DNA of 64,000 bases, from positions 1-64,000 of the forward strand of contig JALHMT010000015.1 in NCBI GenBank assembly GCA_022843905.1, written 5' to 3'. Under the pieces are notes generated by a model. That model searched no databases. It was not told where the DNA came from and saw nothing but the letters and a program-made list of their open reading frames with translations. Both the position numbers and the translations under genes were made by a program. Below, piece by piece: positions 26,590-35,894 of the stretch; within the stretch, counting starts at the first letter, position 1; each line of letters begins with the position of its first letter. The stretch is from Rubrivivax sp. GTDB taxonomy: Bacteria; Pseudomonadota; Gammaproteobacteria; Burkholderiales; Burkholderiaceae_C.

Positions 26590-27546
26590 ATGAACCGACG
26601 TCACAGCCTGATCATCGCCAGCCTGCTGGCCGCCGCCGCACTTCACGGGCCCGCGGCGGCCTTCCCCGACCGCACCGTGAGCCTGCTGGTGCCCTTCGGC
26701 CCCGGCGGCAGCACCGACCTCATCGCCCGTGCGCTGGCGCAGGAGATGGCCAAGACGCTGGGCCAGCAGGTGGTGGTGCTGAACAAGGCCGGCGCCGGCG
26801 GCGCCATCGGCGCGGCCGAAGTGGCCAACGCCCGGCCCGACGGCCACATGCTCGCGATGATGCCGGTAGGCCCGCTGACGACCCAGCCCGCGCTGCGCAA
26901 GCTGAGCTACACGCCGGCCTCGTTCGACATGGTGTGCCGCGTCTATTCCAACCCGCAGGTGCTGCTGGTGCGCCGGGACGGCCCGCACAAGACGCTGGCC
27001 GACGTGGTGGCCGATGCCAAGCGCAATCCGGGCAAGCTGAACTACGCGTCCACCGGCACCGGATCGGTGCCGCACCTGGCCCTGGCTTCGCTGAGCACCG
27101 CTGCCGGCATGGACGTGGTGCACGTGCCGTACAAGGGAGAGGCCGACATGCTGCAGGGCCTGCTCAGCGGCAGCGTGACGATGTTCCTGGGTCACCCGAC
27201 GCTGCTGTCGGTGCATTCGCAGACCATGCGCGGCATCGCCGTGCTGGCGCCGCAGCGGCTGAAGGAGTATCCCGAGCTGCCCACCGTCGGTGAACAGGGC
27301 GTGCCGCCGCAGCACTTCGAGGTCTGGGGTGGCCTGGTGACACCCAAGGGCACACCGCCGGCCGTCCTGGCCGCGCTGGAATCGGCCTGCCGCAGCGGCA
27401 CCGCGGCCGAGGCATTCCGCAAGCAGCTGGAAAACCTCAACACGCCGGTGATGTACCAGGACGCGGCCACCTTCGGCGCCTTCGTCAACGCCGAGTTCGA
27501 GCGCAACGCGCGCCTGCTGCGCGAAGCCGGCATCAAGCCCGAATGA
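26590..27546 (+). CDS. Bug/TctC family tripartite-tricarboxylate-type receptor (first)
   Basis: A 318-residue periplasmic solute-binding protein. The signal peptide ends near GPAAA-FPDRTV. The family marks are LLVPFGPGGSTDLIARALA, NKAGAGGAIGAAEVA, ARPDGHM and VHVPYKGEADMLQGLLSG. The carboxylate-binding loop region shows the standard Bug pattern. No TctA/TctB membrane partners are in this operon, which is common for the large Bug family of Burkholderiales. It probably captures the operon's substrate outside the cytoplasmic membrane. Confidence 0.92.
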   Translation: MNRRHSLIIASLLAAAALHGPAAAFPDRTVSLLVPFGPGGSTDLIARALAQEMAKTLGQQVVVLNKAGAGGAIGAAEVANARPDGHMLAMMPVGPLTTQPALRKLSYTPASFDMVCRVYSNPQVLLVRRDGPHKTLADVVADAKRNPGKLNYASTGTGSVPHLALASLSTAAGMDVVHVPYKGEADMLQGLLSGSVTMFLGHPTLLSVHSQTMRGIAVLAPQRLKEYPELPTVGEQGVPPQHFEVWGGLVTPKGTPPAVLAALESACRSGTAAEAFRKQLENLNTPVMYQDAATFGAFVNAEFERNARLLREAGIKPE

Positions 27547-27601
27547 AGGCAGGCTGCACCTGCCCCTTCATCCATACGAACAGAACGCCCCAGGAGACGC
27601 C

Positions 27602-28621
27602 ATGAACCGCACCCTGCCCCTTCGCCGCATCGCCCTGCGCCGCCTGGCCACCACCACCCTGCTGGCCGCGGCCGCGCTGGGCACCGCCGGCACGGCCTGG
27701 GCGCAGGCGGTCGTCTGGCCGACGCCGGGCAAGCCCATCCGCATCGTGCTGCCCTTCCCCGCCGGCTCGGGCACCGACGGCAACGTGCGCAACATCGCCC
27801 GGCTGCTGCAGGACCAGCTCGGCGGCCACCCGGTGATCGTCGACAACAAGCCCGGCGCCGGCACCTTCATCGGGGCGCAGGACGTGGCGCGCGCCACACC
27901 CGACGGTCACACGCTGCTCTACACCATCGTCATCACGCACACGCAGAACCCGCATCTCTACGCCAAGCTGCCCTACGACGCGATGAAGGACTTCACCCCG
28001 CTGACGCAGGTGATGAAGTCGGCCACGGTGCTGGTGACGCAGGCCTCGGCGCCCTACAACAACATCGCCGAACTGGTGGCCTATGCGAAAGCGAACCCGG
28101 GCAAGCTGAACTACGCGTCGTTCTCGGCCGGCTCCACCTCGCACCTCAACGGCGAGCTGCTGAAGATGCGCACCGGCATCGACATCGTGCACGTGCCCTA
28201 CAAGGGCACGCCCGACGCCACGCGCGCGCTGCTGGCGGGCGACGTGCAGCTGTACTTCGACGGCACCACCACCGCCATCGCGCAGATGAAGGCCGGCAAG
28301 GTCAAGGCGCTGGGAGCCGCCACGCCCACGCGGGTGCCGGTGCTGCCCGAGGTGCCGACCATCGCCGAGCAGGGCGTGCCCGGCCTGGACATCGTCGGCT
28401 GGCAGGCCTTGTTCGGCCCCGGCAACATGGCGCCCGAACTGGCCGCGCGCGTGGCCGGCGCCTTGCGCCAGGTGGTCACCGCCCCCGACTTCGTGAAGTT
28501 CGTCGAACAGCAGGGTGCGCAGCCCTCGGGCATCAGCGGCGCCGAGTTCGCCGCCATCGTGAAGAGCGACCACGACCGCTGGGGCGAAGTCATCCGCGCC
28601 GCGAAGATCAAGCTCGACTGA
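27602..28621 (+). CDS. Bug/TctC family tripartite-tricarboxylate-type receptor (second)
   Basis: A 339-residue periplasmic binding protein. Its signal peptide contains an arginine-rich start (RRIALRRLATTTLLAAAALG) and ends at TAWAQA. It carries VLPFPAGSGTDGNVRNIA, NKPGAGTFIGAQDVA, ATPDGHTLLY, VHVPYKGTPDATRALLAGDV and PEVPTIAEQG. It is clearly diverged from the first receptor and should bind a different or related carboxylate. The RBS is GGAGACGCC just before ATG 27602. It is co-oriented with the operon. Confidence 0.92.
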   Translation: MNRTLPLRRIALRRLATTTLLAAAALGTAGTAWAQAVVWPTPGKPIRIVLPFPAGSGTDGNVRNIARLLQDQLGGHPVIVDNKPGAGTFIGAQDVARATPDGHTLLYTIVITHTQNPHLYAKLPYDAMKDFTPLTQVMKSATVLVTQASAPYNNIAELVAYAKANPGKLNYASFSAGSTSHLNGELLKMRTGIDIVHVPYKGTPDATRALLAGDVQLYFDGTTTAIAQMKAGKVKALGAATPTRVPVLPEVPTIAEQGVPGLDIVGWQALFGPGNMAPELAARVAGALRQVVTAPDFVKFVEQQGAQPSGISGAEFAAIVKSDHDRWGEVIRAAKIKLD

Positions 28622-28643
28622 ACCGCACTCCGAAGAAGCCCTC

Positions 28644-30389
28644 ATGCACGACCTGCTGATCAAGAACGCCCGCATCGTCGACGGCACCGGCGCACCCGCC
28701 TTCCACGGCGACGTGGCGGTGAAGGACGGCCGCATCGCCGCCGTGGGCGGCAACGGCACCGCCAGCCTCGGCGCGGCACACCGCCACATCGACGCCGGCG
28801 GCGCCCTGCTCACGCCGGGCTGGGTCGACGTGCACACGCACTACGACGGCCAGGCCACCTGGGACCCCTATCTCAGCCCCTCGTCCAACCACGGCGTGAC
28901 CACCGCCGTGATGGGCAACTGCGGCGTGGGCTTCGCGCCCGTCAAGCCCGACCGGCGCGACTGGCTCATCAGCGTGATGGAAGGCGTGGAGGACATTCCC
29001 GGCACGGTGCTGTCCGAAGGCATCCAGTGGGAGTGGGAAAGCTTCCCCGAATACCTCGACGCGCTGGAACGCCGGCCGCACGCGGTGGACGTGGGCGCGC
29101 AGATCCCGCACTCGGCCCTGCGCACCTACGTGATGGGCGAACGCGGCCTGACCCATGACGAAGCCACGCCGGCCGACATCATGGCCATGGTGGCGCTGGT
29201 GCGCGAAGGCCTGAAGGCCGGCGCGATGGGTTTTTCCACCAGCCGCACGCTGATCCACAAGTACCAGGGCCGCAAGTACCCGCCGGGCACCTTCGCCTCG
29301 CCCGACGAGATCCTGGGCATCGCCGCGGCGCTGGGCGAGGTGGGCCACGGCGTGTTCCAGATGACGTCCAACCACTACCAGATGGAGACCGAGCTGCCCT
29401 GGATGACCGAGGTGGCACGCCGCAACCGCCTGCCGGTGGCCTTCGCCCTGGTGCAGACCGACGCCACGCCCGACACCTGGAAGCGGCTGCTCGCCGCGCT
29501 GGACGAGACGCACCGCCAGGGCATCCCGCTCTACGGCGCCGTGAGCGGCCGGCCGGCCAGCATCCTGATGACCTGGAAGGGCTCGGTGCACCCCTTCATC
29601 GCGCACCCGCTGTGGCCCTCGCTGGCGGCCCTGCCCTGGGAGCAGCGCCTGGCGAAGCTGCGCGACCCCGCAGTGCGCGCGCAGCTGCTGGCGCCCGAGG
29701 CGATGAACGCGGCGGCCACGCACGATTCGCGCATGGCCTACCTCACGCAGAGCTGGCACAAGATGTTCGCGCTGGTGGCGACCGAGGGCGCCGAGCCCGA
29801 CTACGAACCGCCGCCCGAGCGCAGCGTGGCCGCCATCGCGAAACGCGAAGGCCGCACGCCGCTGGAGGTGGTGTACGAGCTGCTGATGCAGCACGACGGC
29901 GAGGCCATCGTCTACTTCCCAAGCTTCAACTACGCCTACGGCGACCTGAGCCAGCTGCACGCGCAGTTCCAGCACCCGCGCACCATGATGAGCCTGGCCG
30001 ACGGTGGCGCGCACTGCGGCTACATCTGCGACGCCAGCATGCCCACCTTCATGCTGACGCACTGGGTGCGCGGCCGCACGCGCGGCCCGACGATCCCGCT
30101 GGAGATGGCGGTGCGGCGACAGACGGCCGACACCGCCGGCGTGTACGGGCTGAACGACCGCGGCCGCATCGCGCCGGGCCTGAAGGCCGACCTCAACCTG
30201 ATCGACCTGGACCAGCTGCGCCTCTTGCCGCCCACGGTGGCCTTCGACCTGCCCGCTGGCGGACGCCGGCTGACGCAGGCCTCGGTGGGCTACCTGGCGA
30301 CCTTCGTGGCGGGGCAGGCCATCATGGAGAACGGCGAGCCGACAGGGGCCTTGCCGGGGCGCCTGCTGCGCGGTCCGCAAGGCGGGTGA
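28644..30389 (+). CDS. N-acyl-D-amino-acid deacylase-like amidohydrolase
   Basis: A 581-residue metal-dependent amidohydrolase of the D-aminoacylase branch. The metal motif is [10 protein letters not shown] (His64, His66). Then come the family's [19 protein letters not shown] loop, [22 protein letters not shown] (the late metal Asp region) and the C-terminal strand segment [19 protein letters not shown]. Known relatives remove acyl groups from N-acyl-D-amino acids or act on related amides and esters. It begins 22 bases after the second receptor, so it likely ends the LacI-controlled operon. Confidence 0.85.
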   Translation: MHDLLIKNARIVDGTGAPAFHGDVAVKDGRIAAVGGNGTASLGAAHRHIDAGGALLTPGWVDVHTHYDGQATWDPYLSPSSNHGVTTAVMGNCGVGFAPVKPDRRDWLISVMEGVEDIPGTVLSEGIQWEWESFPEYLDALERRPHAVDVGAQIPHSALRTYVMGERGLTHDEATPADIMAMVALVREGLKAGAMGFSTSRTLIHKYQGRKYPPGTFASPDEILGIAAALGEVGHGVFQMTSNHYQMETELPWMTEVARRNRLPVAFALVQTDATPDTWKRLLAALDETHRQGIPLYGAVSGRPASILMTWKGSVHPFIAHPLWPSLAALPWEQRLAKLRDPAVRAQLLAPEAMNAAATHDSRMAYLTQSWHKMFALVATEGAEPDYEPPPERSVAAIAKREGRTPLEVVYELLMQHDGEAIVYFPSFNYAYGDLSQLHAQFQHPRTMMSLADGGAHCGYICDASMPTFMLTHWVRGRTRGPTIPLEMAVRRQTADTAGVYGLNDRGRIAPGLKADLNLIDLDQLRLLPPTVAFDLPAGGRRLTQASVGYLATFVAGQAIMENGEPTGALPGRLLRGPQGG

Positions 30390-30501
30390 CCGGCGCGCGC
30401 TCGCCAACGGGTCGCCCCAGGCCGCGGGGCTGCAGGGCGTAGGCCGCACCGCGGGACTGAACGCCGGTGGACCGCCTGAACCTCGGCTAGTCTCTCGGTC
30501 C

Positions 30502-33500
30502 ATGACCGCAATGCTGAAGTCCAGGCTGGCCCTGGCGATCGCCCTCGTCGCCGTGGTGGTCGGCCTCTATGCGCTGATCGGCTTCCAGTTCGCCCCGGAC
30601 ATGGTGCGCGAGCAGGCGCAGAAGGTCGTGCGCGAGAAGTACGGCCGCGAACTCACCGTCGGCGAGATCCGCATCCATCCGTTCAAGCTGCAGGTCGACA
30701 TCCGAGACCTCGCCCTGCCCGACGCCGATGGCCAGCCGATGCTCGGCTTCGCGCGCCTCTTCGTGGACCTGCAGCTGTCCTCGCTGTGGAACCGCGCCTT
30801 CACCTTCGAAGAGGTCTCGCTCGAGGCGCCCAAGGTACGCGCCGTAATCCGCCCCGACGGCCGGGTGAACCTGGCCGACCTGGCCGGCCCGCCGAAGCCG
30901 GAGGCCCCGGCGTCGCCGGGCGAGCCGCTGCCCAGCATCTGGATCCACAAGCTCGGGGTCGGCCAGGGCCTGATCACCTTCATCGACCGGACGCGTCGCC
31001 AGTCCGCCGAGGGGCAGCTCCGCGACGTGGGTTTCGAGCTGGCGGACTTCCGCACCACGCCGGAAGGCGGCGACTTCAACTTCAGCGCGCGCAGTGCGGA
31101 CGGCGCGAGTCTCGAATGGAAGGGCCACTTCGCGCTGGCGCCGGTGATCTCGTCCCGGGGCGACTTCAAGCTGAGCACGCTGCGCGTTCCGGCGCTCGCC
31201 GAGCTGCTCGGCGATGTCCTGCCCTTCAGCGCGAAGACCGGCACCTTGAACCTCGCCGGCTCATACCGGGTGGCCCTGGCCGAGCAGGTCGAACTCGAGC
31301 TCAGCCTGCCCACCGCCGACCTGCGCGACCTGGCCCTGGCCGCGCGCGGCGTCGACGCGCCGTGGATCACCATTCCTTCGGTGGTCGTGTCGGGCACGAA
31401 GCTCGCCCTGCCGGCGCGCGCGATCACGGTGGACCGGGTGGCGGTCGGCGACGCGCAGGCCCAGGTCTGGCTGAACGAGGACCGCTCGGTCAACCTGCAG
31501 GCGCTGTTCTCGCCGACGGCCGCCACCGGAACCGAGACGGCCCCTTCGGCCGCCCCTTCGCCTGCCGCGGCCCCGACCTCGCCCCCCGGGTCCCCCTGGA
31601 CGGTCAAGATCGCAGACGTTGTGGTCAAGAACGCGGCCCTGGATGTCGAGGACCGTGCCATCGCGCCGGGGACGCGCTTCAAGGTCGCGCCGCTCGACCT
31701 GCAGGTCTCGAACGCCAGCCTCGACCTGACGCAGCCGCTGCCCTTGACCCTCGCCGCCGTCATCAATGACCACGCCAGCGTCGAGGCCCAGGGCAGCGTC
31801 ACGCCAGGCCCGCTCGCTGCCAGCCTCGACATCCGGCTGGCGAAGGCCCGCGTCGCCACCCTGCAGCCCTACGTGCTGCCGCTGGCTGCGCTCACCATTA
31901 CTTCGGGCGAGCTGGGAATCACAGGCCGCTTCGATCTGGCACCACCCGGCGGCAAGGCCCCGACGATGAGTTTCGCGGGCGACGTGGCGATGGACGGCTT
32001 CGCGTCGGTCGACAACGAACGCAAGCGAGACTTCCTCAACTTCACCAGGCTCCAGCTCGACAAGCTGCGCTACACCGCGGGACCGGACGCGCTCGGCATC
32101 GATCGCATCACGGTGACCGAGCCCTACGCCCGGGTGATCATCGGCGCCGACCAGGTGATCAACATCGCTGCCGTGCTCGACCCGCAGGGCACGGCCAAGG
32201 CCGTAGCCAAGGCAGCGGAGAAACCGGCCGGGAAAGCGGCCACGAAGACGGAACCACCCCGCGCCGTCGAACCGCCTGCCGGCGCCTTGCCCATCCGCGT
32301 CGGCGAGGTCCGCATCGACCGCATGCGAATGAACTTCACCGACAACTTCATCCAACCCAACTTCGCTGCCGACGTGCGGCAGCTCTCCGGCACGGTGACG
32401 GGACTGTCGACTGCCCGGGACGCGCGTGCGAAGGTCGACCTGAAAGGCAACCTCGGGGAGTTCTCGCCGGTGTCCATCAACGGCGAATTGCAGGCCTTCG
32501 CCTTCGACCGCTACACCGACATGAAGCTGCGCTTCGAGAACATCCCGCTGCCGATCTTCAACCCCTACTCGGGGTCGCTGGCCGGCTACAACATCGACAA
32601 GGGGCAGCTCACCACCGACCTGCACTACAGGATCGAAAGCCGCCGGCTCGACGCGCAGCACAAGATCCGCGTCGACCAGCTCGAGTGGGGCGAGGCCACG
32701 GCCACCAAGGGCAAGGCCACGCTGCCGGTGAAGTTCGCGACATCGCTGCTGAAGGACAGGAACGGCGTGATCAACCTCGACGTTCCGGTCGGCGGCACGC
32801 TGGACGACCCGACTTTCCGCATCGGCCCGATCGTGTGGCAGATCATCGGGAACCTCATCACCAAGGCCGTCACCGCACCCTTCGCATTGCTCGGCTCGCT
32901 GGCGAAAGGCGCCGAAGAAGCCCAGTTCGTCGACTTCGTGCCGGGAGACGCCAAGCTCGACCCGGCCTTGGCCGGGCGGCTCGCGGCGCTGGGCAAGAGC
33001 CTGGTCGAAAAGCCGTCGCTGAAACTCGACGTGCCGTTCGGCACGTCCAGGGAACTCGACGGGCCGGCCCTCGCCGAACGGGCCTACGAGGCGGCCCTTT
33101 CAGAGGGCCTCGCGTCACGCAAGGGTGGCAAGCCAGGTGCGGCGGGGTCGGCCTATGCGACGCTCGAGCCGGCCGGCAAGGTCGAGCTGCTCACCGCGTT
33201 GCTGAAGGCCCGAAATGGCACGTTGCCGCCGCTGCCCGAATTGGCGCGGCCGTTGGCGGCGAGTGCATCGGCCGCGGCAGCGAGCGCTTCGGCCACCGCA
33301 GCGGCAGCACAGACGGAGGCCGCGGCGGTCGAGGCGCTCGAGCGCGCCCTGCGCTCCACGATCACCGTCGCGGAAACCGAACTCGCGGAACTCGGCAAGG
33401 ACCGCGCGCTCGCGGTCGAGCGCGCGGTCCTGGCTGGCACGGGGCTCGAGCCTGCGCGTGTCTTCAAGGTTCGCGTGGGGAAGGTCTCCGCACGCGAAGG

Positions 33501-33531
33501 CAAGGTGCGGCTGGAACTGGGGCTCGAGTAG
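30502..33531 (+). CDS. AsmA-like DUF748 envelope protein
   Basis: A 1009-residue inner-membrane-anchored periplasmic protein. One N-terminal transmembrane helix (about residues 7-27) is followed by a long beta-rich body with repeated AsmA/DUF748 signatures (SLWNRAFTFEEVSLEAPKV, PLPIFNPYSGSLAGYNIDKG, TSLLKDRNGVINLDVPVGG, FRIGPIVWQIIGNLITKAVT). An Ala-rich coiled stretch lies near residues 915-945. Proteins of this kind are thought to bridge the periplasm and influence phospholipid transport or outer-membrane assembly. No partner gene adjoins it; the next gene is convergent. Confidence 0.85.
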   Translation: MTAMLKSRLALAIALVAVVVGLYALIGFQFAPDMVREQAQKVVREKYGRELTVGEIRIHPFKLQVDIRDLALPDADGQPMLGFARLFVDLQLSSLWNRAFTFEEVSLEAPKVRAVIRPDGRVNLADLAGPPKPEAPASPGEPLPSIWIHKLGVGQGLITFIDRTRRQSAEGQLRDVGFELADFRTTPEGGDFNFSARSADGASLEWKGHFALAPVISSRGDFKLSTLRVPALAELLGDVLPFSAKTGTLNLAGSYRVALAEQVELELSLPTADLRDLALAARGVDAPWITIPSVVVSGTKLALPARAITVDRVAVGDAQAQVWLNEDRSVNLQALFSPTAATGTETAPSAAPSPAAAPTSPPGSPWTVKIADVVVKNAALDVEDRAIAPGTRFKVAPLDLQVSNASLDLTQPLPLTLAAVINDHASVEAQGSVTPGPLAASLDIRLAKARVATLQPYVLPLAALTITSGELGITGRFDLAPPGGKAPTMSFAGDVAMDGFASVDNERKRDFLNFTRLQLDKLRYTAGPDALGIDRITVTEPYARVIIGADQVINIAAVLDPQGTAKAVAKAAEKPAGKAATKTEPPRAVEPPAGALPIRVGEVRIDRMRMNFTDNFIQPNFAADVRQLSGTVTGLSTARDARAKVDLKGNLGEFSPVSINGELQAFAFDRYTDMKLRFENIPLPIFNPYSGSLAGYNIDKGQLTTDLHYRIESRRLDAQHKIRVDQLEWGEATATKGKATLPVKFATSLLKDRNGVINLDVPVGGTLDDPTFRIGPIVWQIIGNLITKAVTAPFALLGSLAKGAEEAQFVDFVPGDAKLDPALAGRLAALGKSLVEKPSLKLDVPFGTSRELDGPALAERAYEAALSEGLASRKGGKPGAAGSAYATLEPAGKVELLTALLKARNGTLPPLPELARPLAASASAAAASASATAAAAQTEAAAVEALERALRSTITVAETELAELGKDRALAVERAVLAGTGLEPARVFKVRVGKVSAREGKVRLELGLE

Positions 33532-33547
33532 AGGCCCGGCCGGGCCT
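33532..33547. terminator. GC palindrome after the DUF748 gene
   Basis: AGGCCCGGCCGGGCCT is a perfect 16-bp palindrome immediately after the TAG stop, between convergent genes. A further inverted pair, GCTCGG and CCGAGC, flanks the next 25 bases. No T-run is seen, so terminator function is only likely. Confidence 0.45.
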
Positions 33548-33581
33548 GCGCTCGGCAGGTCCGCCGTTACCGAGCCCGGCC

Positions 33582-33962
33582 TTACTTCGAAGCCTGCTGC
33601 AGTTCCTTGTAGGCGTTCGAGAAGCCTTCCTTGGTGGCGTCCCAGGCCTTGCTGCTGGCCTTCTCGAGCTTTTCGAGATGCACCTGGGCCTCCTTCTTCT
33701 TGGCCTTCAGCTCCGCCATGTTCTTCTCGTGGCCGGCCTTGACATCGCCGGTGGAGCTCTTGGCCTGCTTGCCCAGTTCGGTGATCTTCTTGTCCGTGGC
33801 TGCGATCAGCTTCTTGCCTTCGGCCACGGCCTCCTTCTTCTGCTCGTGGGTGAAGGCCTTGACCTTCTCCCAATGGCTGGGCTCGGCACTCTGTGCGGCC
33901 CAGCTGCCCACACTGGTGGCCACCAGCAGCACGACGGCTGCAGCACGTTTGAATCCGGTCAT
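33582..33962 (-). CDS. Exported Lys/Glu/Ala-rich coiled-coil protein of unknown function
   Basis: A 126-residue protein with a signal peptide (RAAAVVLLVATSVGSWAAQSA), then an almost entirely helical, charged body (VKAFTHEQKKEAVAEGKKLI, AELKAKKKEAQVHLEKLEKA) with heptad-like spacing and no cysteine. I do not recognise a named family. It may be a periplasmic helical-bundle stress protein. ATG 33962 is chosen since the signal peptide starts there. It stands alone between convergent and same-strand genes. Confidence 0.75.
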   Translation of the reverse strand: MTGFKRAAAVVLLVATSVGSWAAQSAEPSHWEKVKAFTHEQKKEAVAEGKKLIAATDKKITELGKQAKSSTGDVKAGHEKNMAELKAKKKEAQVHLEKLEKASSKAWDATKEGFSNAYKELQQASK

Positions 33963-34043
33963 GTCAGTTTCCTCCAGTATGCAGAAGGGCTGTTCTGGGA
34001 GCCCTTCCGGCTTCTGGCCCATTGACGGAGGGCCACATCCCGT

Positions 34044-35885
34044 TCACTCCATGCCGACGCTGGCTTCGATCCTGAAGAACTGCTCGGCCCGCCGGTGGGC
34101 CTCCAGGCGGTGTTCCTTGCGGGCATCGTCCGTGGCGTCGAAATCCATCCGCGCCGCCTGGACGGCCCGGCAGGTCATGTAGGCCTTGGCCTTCGGTTCC
34201 TGGACGTCGTCCAGATAGTCATTGGTCGCGGCGACAAGCGCCGCCTTGCGACGGAACAGATCGACGTGGGCAGCGTAGTCGGCCGGCTCCTCCGCCATCA
34301 GGGCCTTGGCACAGTCGGTGAACGCCCGAATGCCACACCAGGCGGGCAGCGGGGGATCCGGCAGCTGAAGGCCACTGGCCTTGACGGCCGCGTCTGCCTG
34401 CAGCAAGGCCTGCAGCATGCCGTCCTGGTAGCTGTTGGCATGGGCGTACAACGGCTCCTCGCAGCTCTTGCAGACAGGAGCCAGCGCCGAGGTCAGCCAC
34501 TGCAACAGGGTGCCACGGGAAGCGCGCTGCCGGCTGACGACTTCGGCATCGTTCTCGGTGATCCACTCGAGAGGCCAGGCGCTGCTTGCGCAGGCCTCGG
34601 CTTCCCACGACGACAGCAGGTCGTCGTAGCTGGCGTTCGGCTTGGGGCCGCGCGGCATCAGGTCGCCCCGCACCAGCAGTCGCTTGGCTTGCGCGTCATA
34701 GGCAAAGCTGATGCGGCGGTAGGCGATGGGCCAGTCGGACAGGGAGCTGACGTTCAGTTCCAGCAGCGGCCGACGTGCCAGCGAGCGGTGCATGGCCCAG
34801 AAGCCACCGTGCGTATGGGCCGAGATGTAGACCAGCGGATGGTCGAGATTCGACATGGCGCCGCGCAACATGCTGCGCGACGGCAGGCCCAGCGACTGCC
34901 AATTGTGGTGCCCGGCGAAAACGACGATGTCGCCCTTCTTCGCCGCTTCCTCCACCCAACGGGTCACCACTTCGAACTGGTCGGCCCGGATGTGTCCCTG
35001 GCTGCCGGGGCTGCGGCCCATGAGCACGTCCCAGGTCCCGACCAGCGCACCGGCCTGGTTGGTGTCGAGTGCGATGATGATGACGTCACGGTCTGCACCC
35101 GTCGCTCTCGGCAGCTTCAGGCGCTGGGCCACAAACGAATCGGCGTACCGATAGCCGTCGAGCAGGCTGGCTTCGATGGCAGAGATGAAGGCGCCGGGCA
35201 GCGGGCTGCGCCAGCTCACCCGGTGGGCGCCGGTCTCCGGGGTCGTCAGCAGCGCAGCGGCTTCGGGCTGCAGCTTCGAATGCTCCTGCAGGTAGAGCTT
35301 GATGAAGTCGCGCTTGCTGAAGGCTTCGCGCCGGCTCTTGTGCTTCGTGTCATCGGGCGCAGCACCCCGCCTGCAGGCCAGGTTCCATCTGGAGGCGTCG
35401 GTGTCGAGCACGGCCTCCAGCACGTTGAAGCCGTAGATGCCGAACATCAGTCCGTCATGATTGCCGGGCAGGATCGCGCCCGGCCGGCCCGTCGCGCGAA
35501 AGATCTTGGTCATGCGTTCAGCTTCGGTGCGGCACGACAGATCCATCACGTCGCCCAGATGGATATAGGGCTCGTTCGGATACCGCTGCAAGACCCATTC
35601 CATCGTTCGTCGGCCGAACAGGGGCAGCTCCGGCGGCCGTTGAGTCACCTCGACAAAGGCATCGACGGCGCTGTCGTTGTCATGCAGCGGATAGCCCGTG
35701 GACAGGTGCTCCTGGGTGTCGCCGATGGCCACGAAGGGGGTCGTCAATTCGAGGTAGCTGCCGCCCGGTTCGGGCCCAGGGCCGGTCTGCGCAACGAAGC
35801 CGGCACAGCCCGCCAGCGCCAGCGCGGCCAGCCCCATGGTGGCGCGCCATGCCAGTCTGCATCGATGACGGAGGATCGCGATCAA
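34044..35885 (-). CDS. Calcineurin-like metallophosphoesterase lipoprotein
   Basis: A 613-residue envelope protein. The lipobox LALAGC gives Cys27. The phosphoesterase motifs are in order: FVAIGDTQ, HLGDVMD, PGNHDG, VFAGHHNW and SAHTHGGFW. It is longer than most family members because of an extra C-terminal helical region of about 200 residues with several cysteines (PVCKSCEEP, PAWCGIRAFTDC). It begins nine bases after the phospholipase-D-like lipoprotein stop, so the two are co-transcribed. It may hydrolyse phosphodiesters or phosphomonoesters released from lipids or nucleic acids. Confidence 0.87.
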   Translation of the reverse strand: MIAILRHRCRLAWRATMGLAALALAGCAGFVAQTGPGPEPGGSYLELTTPFVAIGDTQEHLSTGYPLHDNDSAVDAFVEVTQRPPELPLFGRRTMEWVLQRYPNEPYIHLGDVMDLSCRTEAERMTKIFRATGRPGAILPGNHDGLMFGIYGFNVLEAVLDTDASRWNLACRRGAAPDDTKHKSRREAFSKRDFIKLYLQEHSKLQPEAAALLTTPETGAHRVSWRSPLPGAFISAIEASLLDGYRYADSFVAQRLKLPRATGADRDVIIIALDTNQAGALVGTWDVLMGRSPGSQGHIRADQFEVVTRWVEEAAKKGDIVVFAGHHNWQSLGLPSRSMLRGAMSNLDHPLVYISAHTHGGFWAMHRSLARRPLLELNVSSLSDWPIAYRRISFAYDAQAKRLLVRGDLMPRGPKPNASYDDLLSSWEAEACASSAWPLEWITENDAEVVSRQRASRGTLLQWLTSALAPVCKSCEEPLYAHANSYQDGMLQALLQADAAVKASGLQLPDPPLPAWCGIRAFTDCAKALMAEEPADYAAHVDLFRRKAALVAATNDYLDDVQEPKAKAYMTCRAVQAARMDFDATDDARKEHRLEAHRRAEQFFRIEASVGME

Positions 35886-35894
35886 GTGGACTGC

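Noticed and set aside
28608..30503. 631-codon minus-strand frame opposite the deacylase-like gene
   Set aside because: Shadow frame; biased composition and no recognisable domain.
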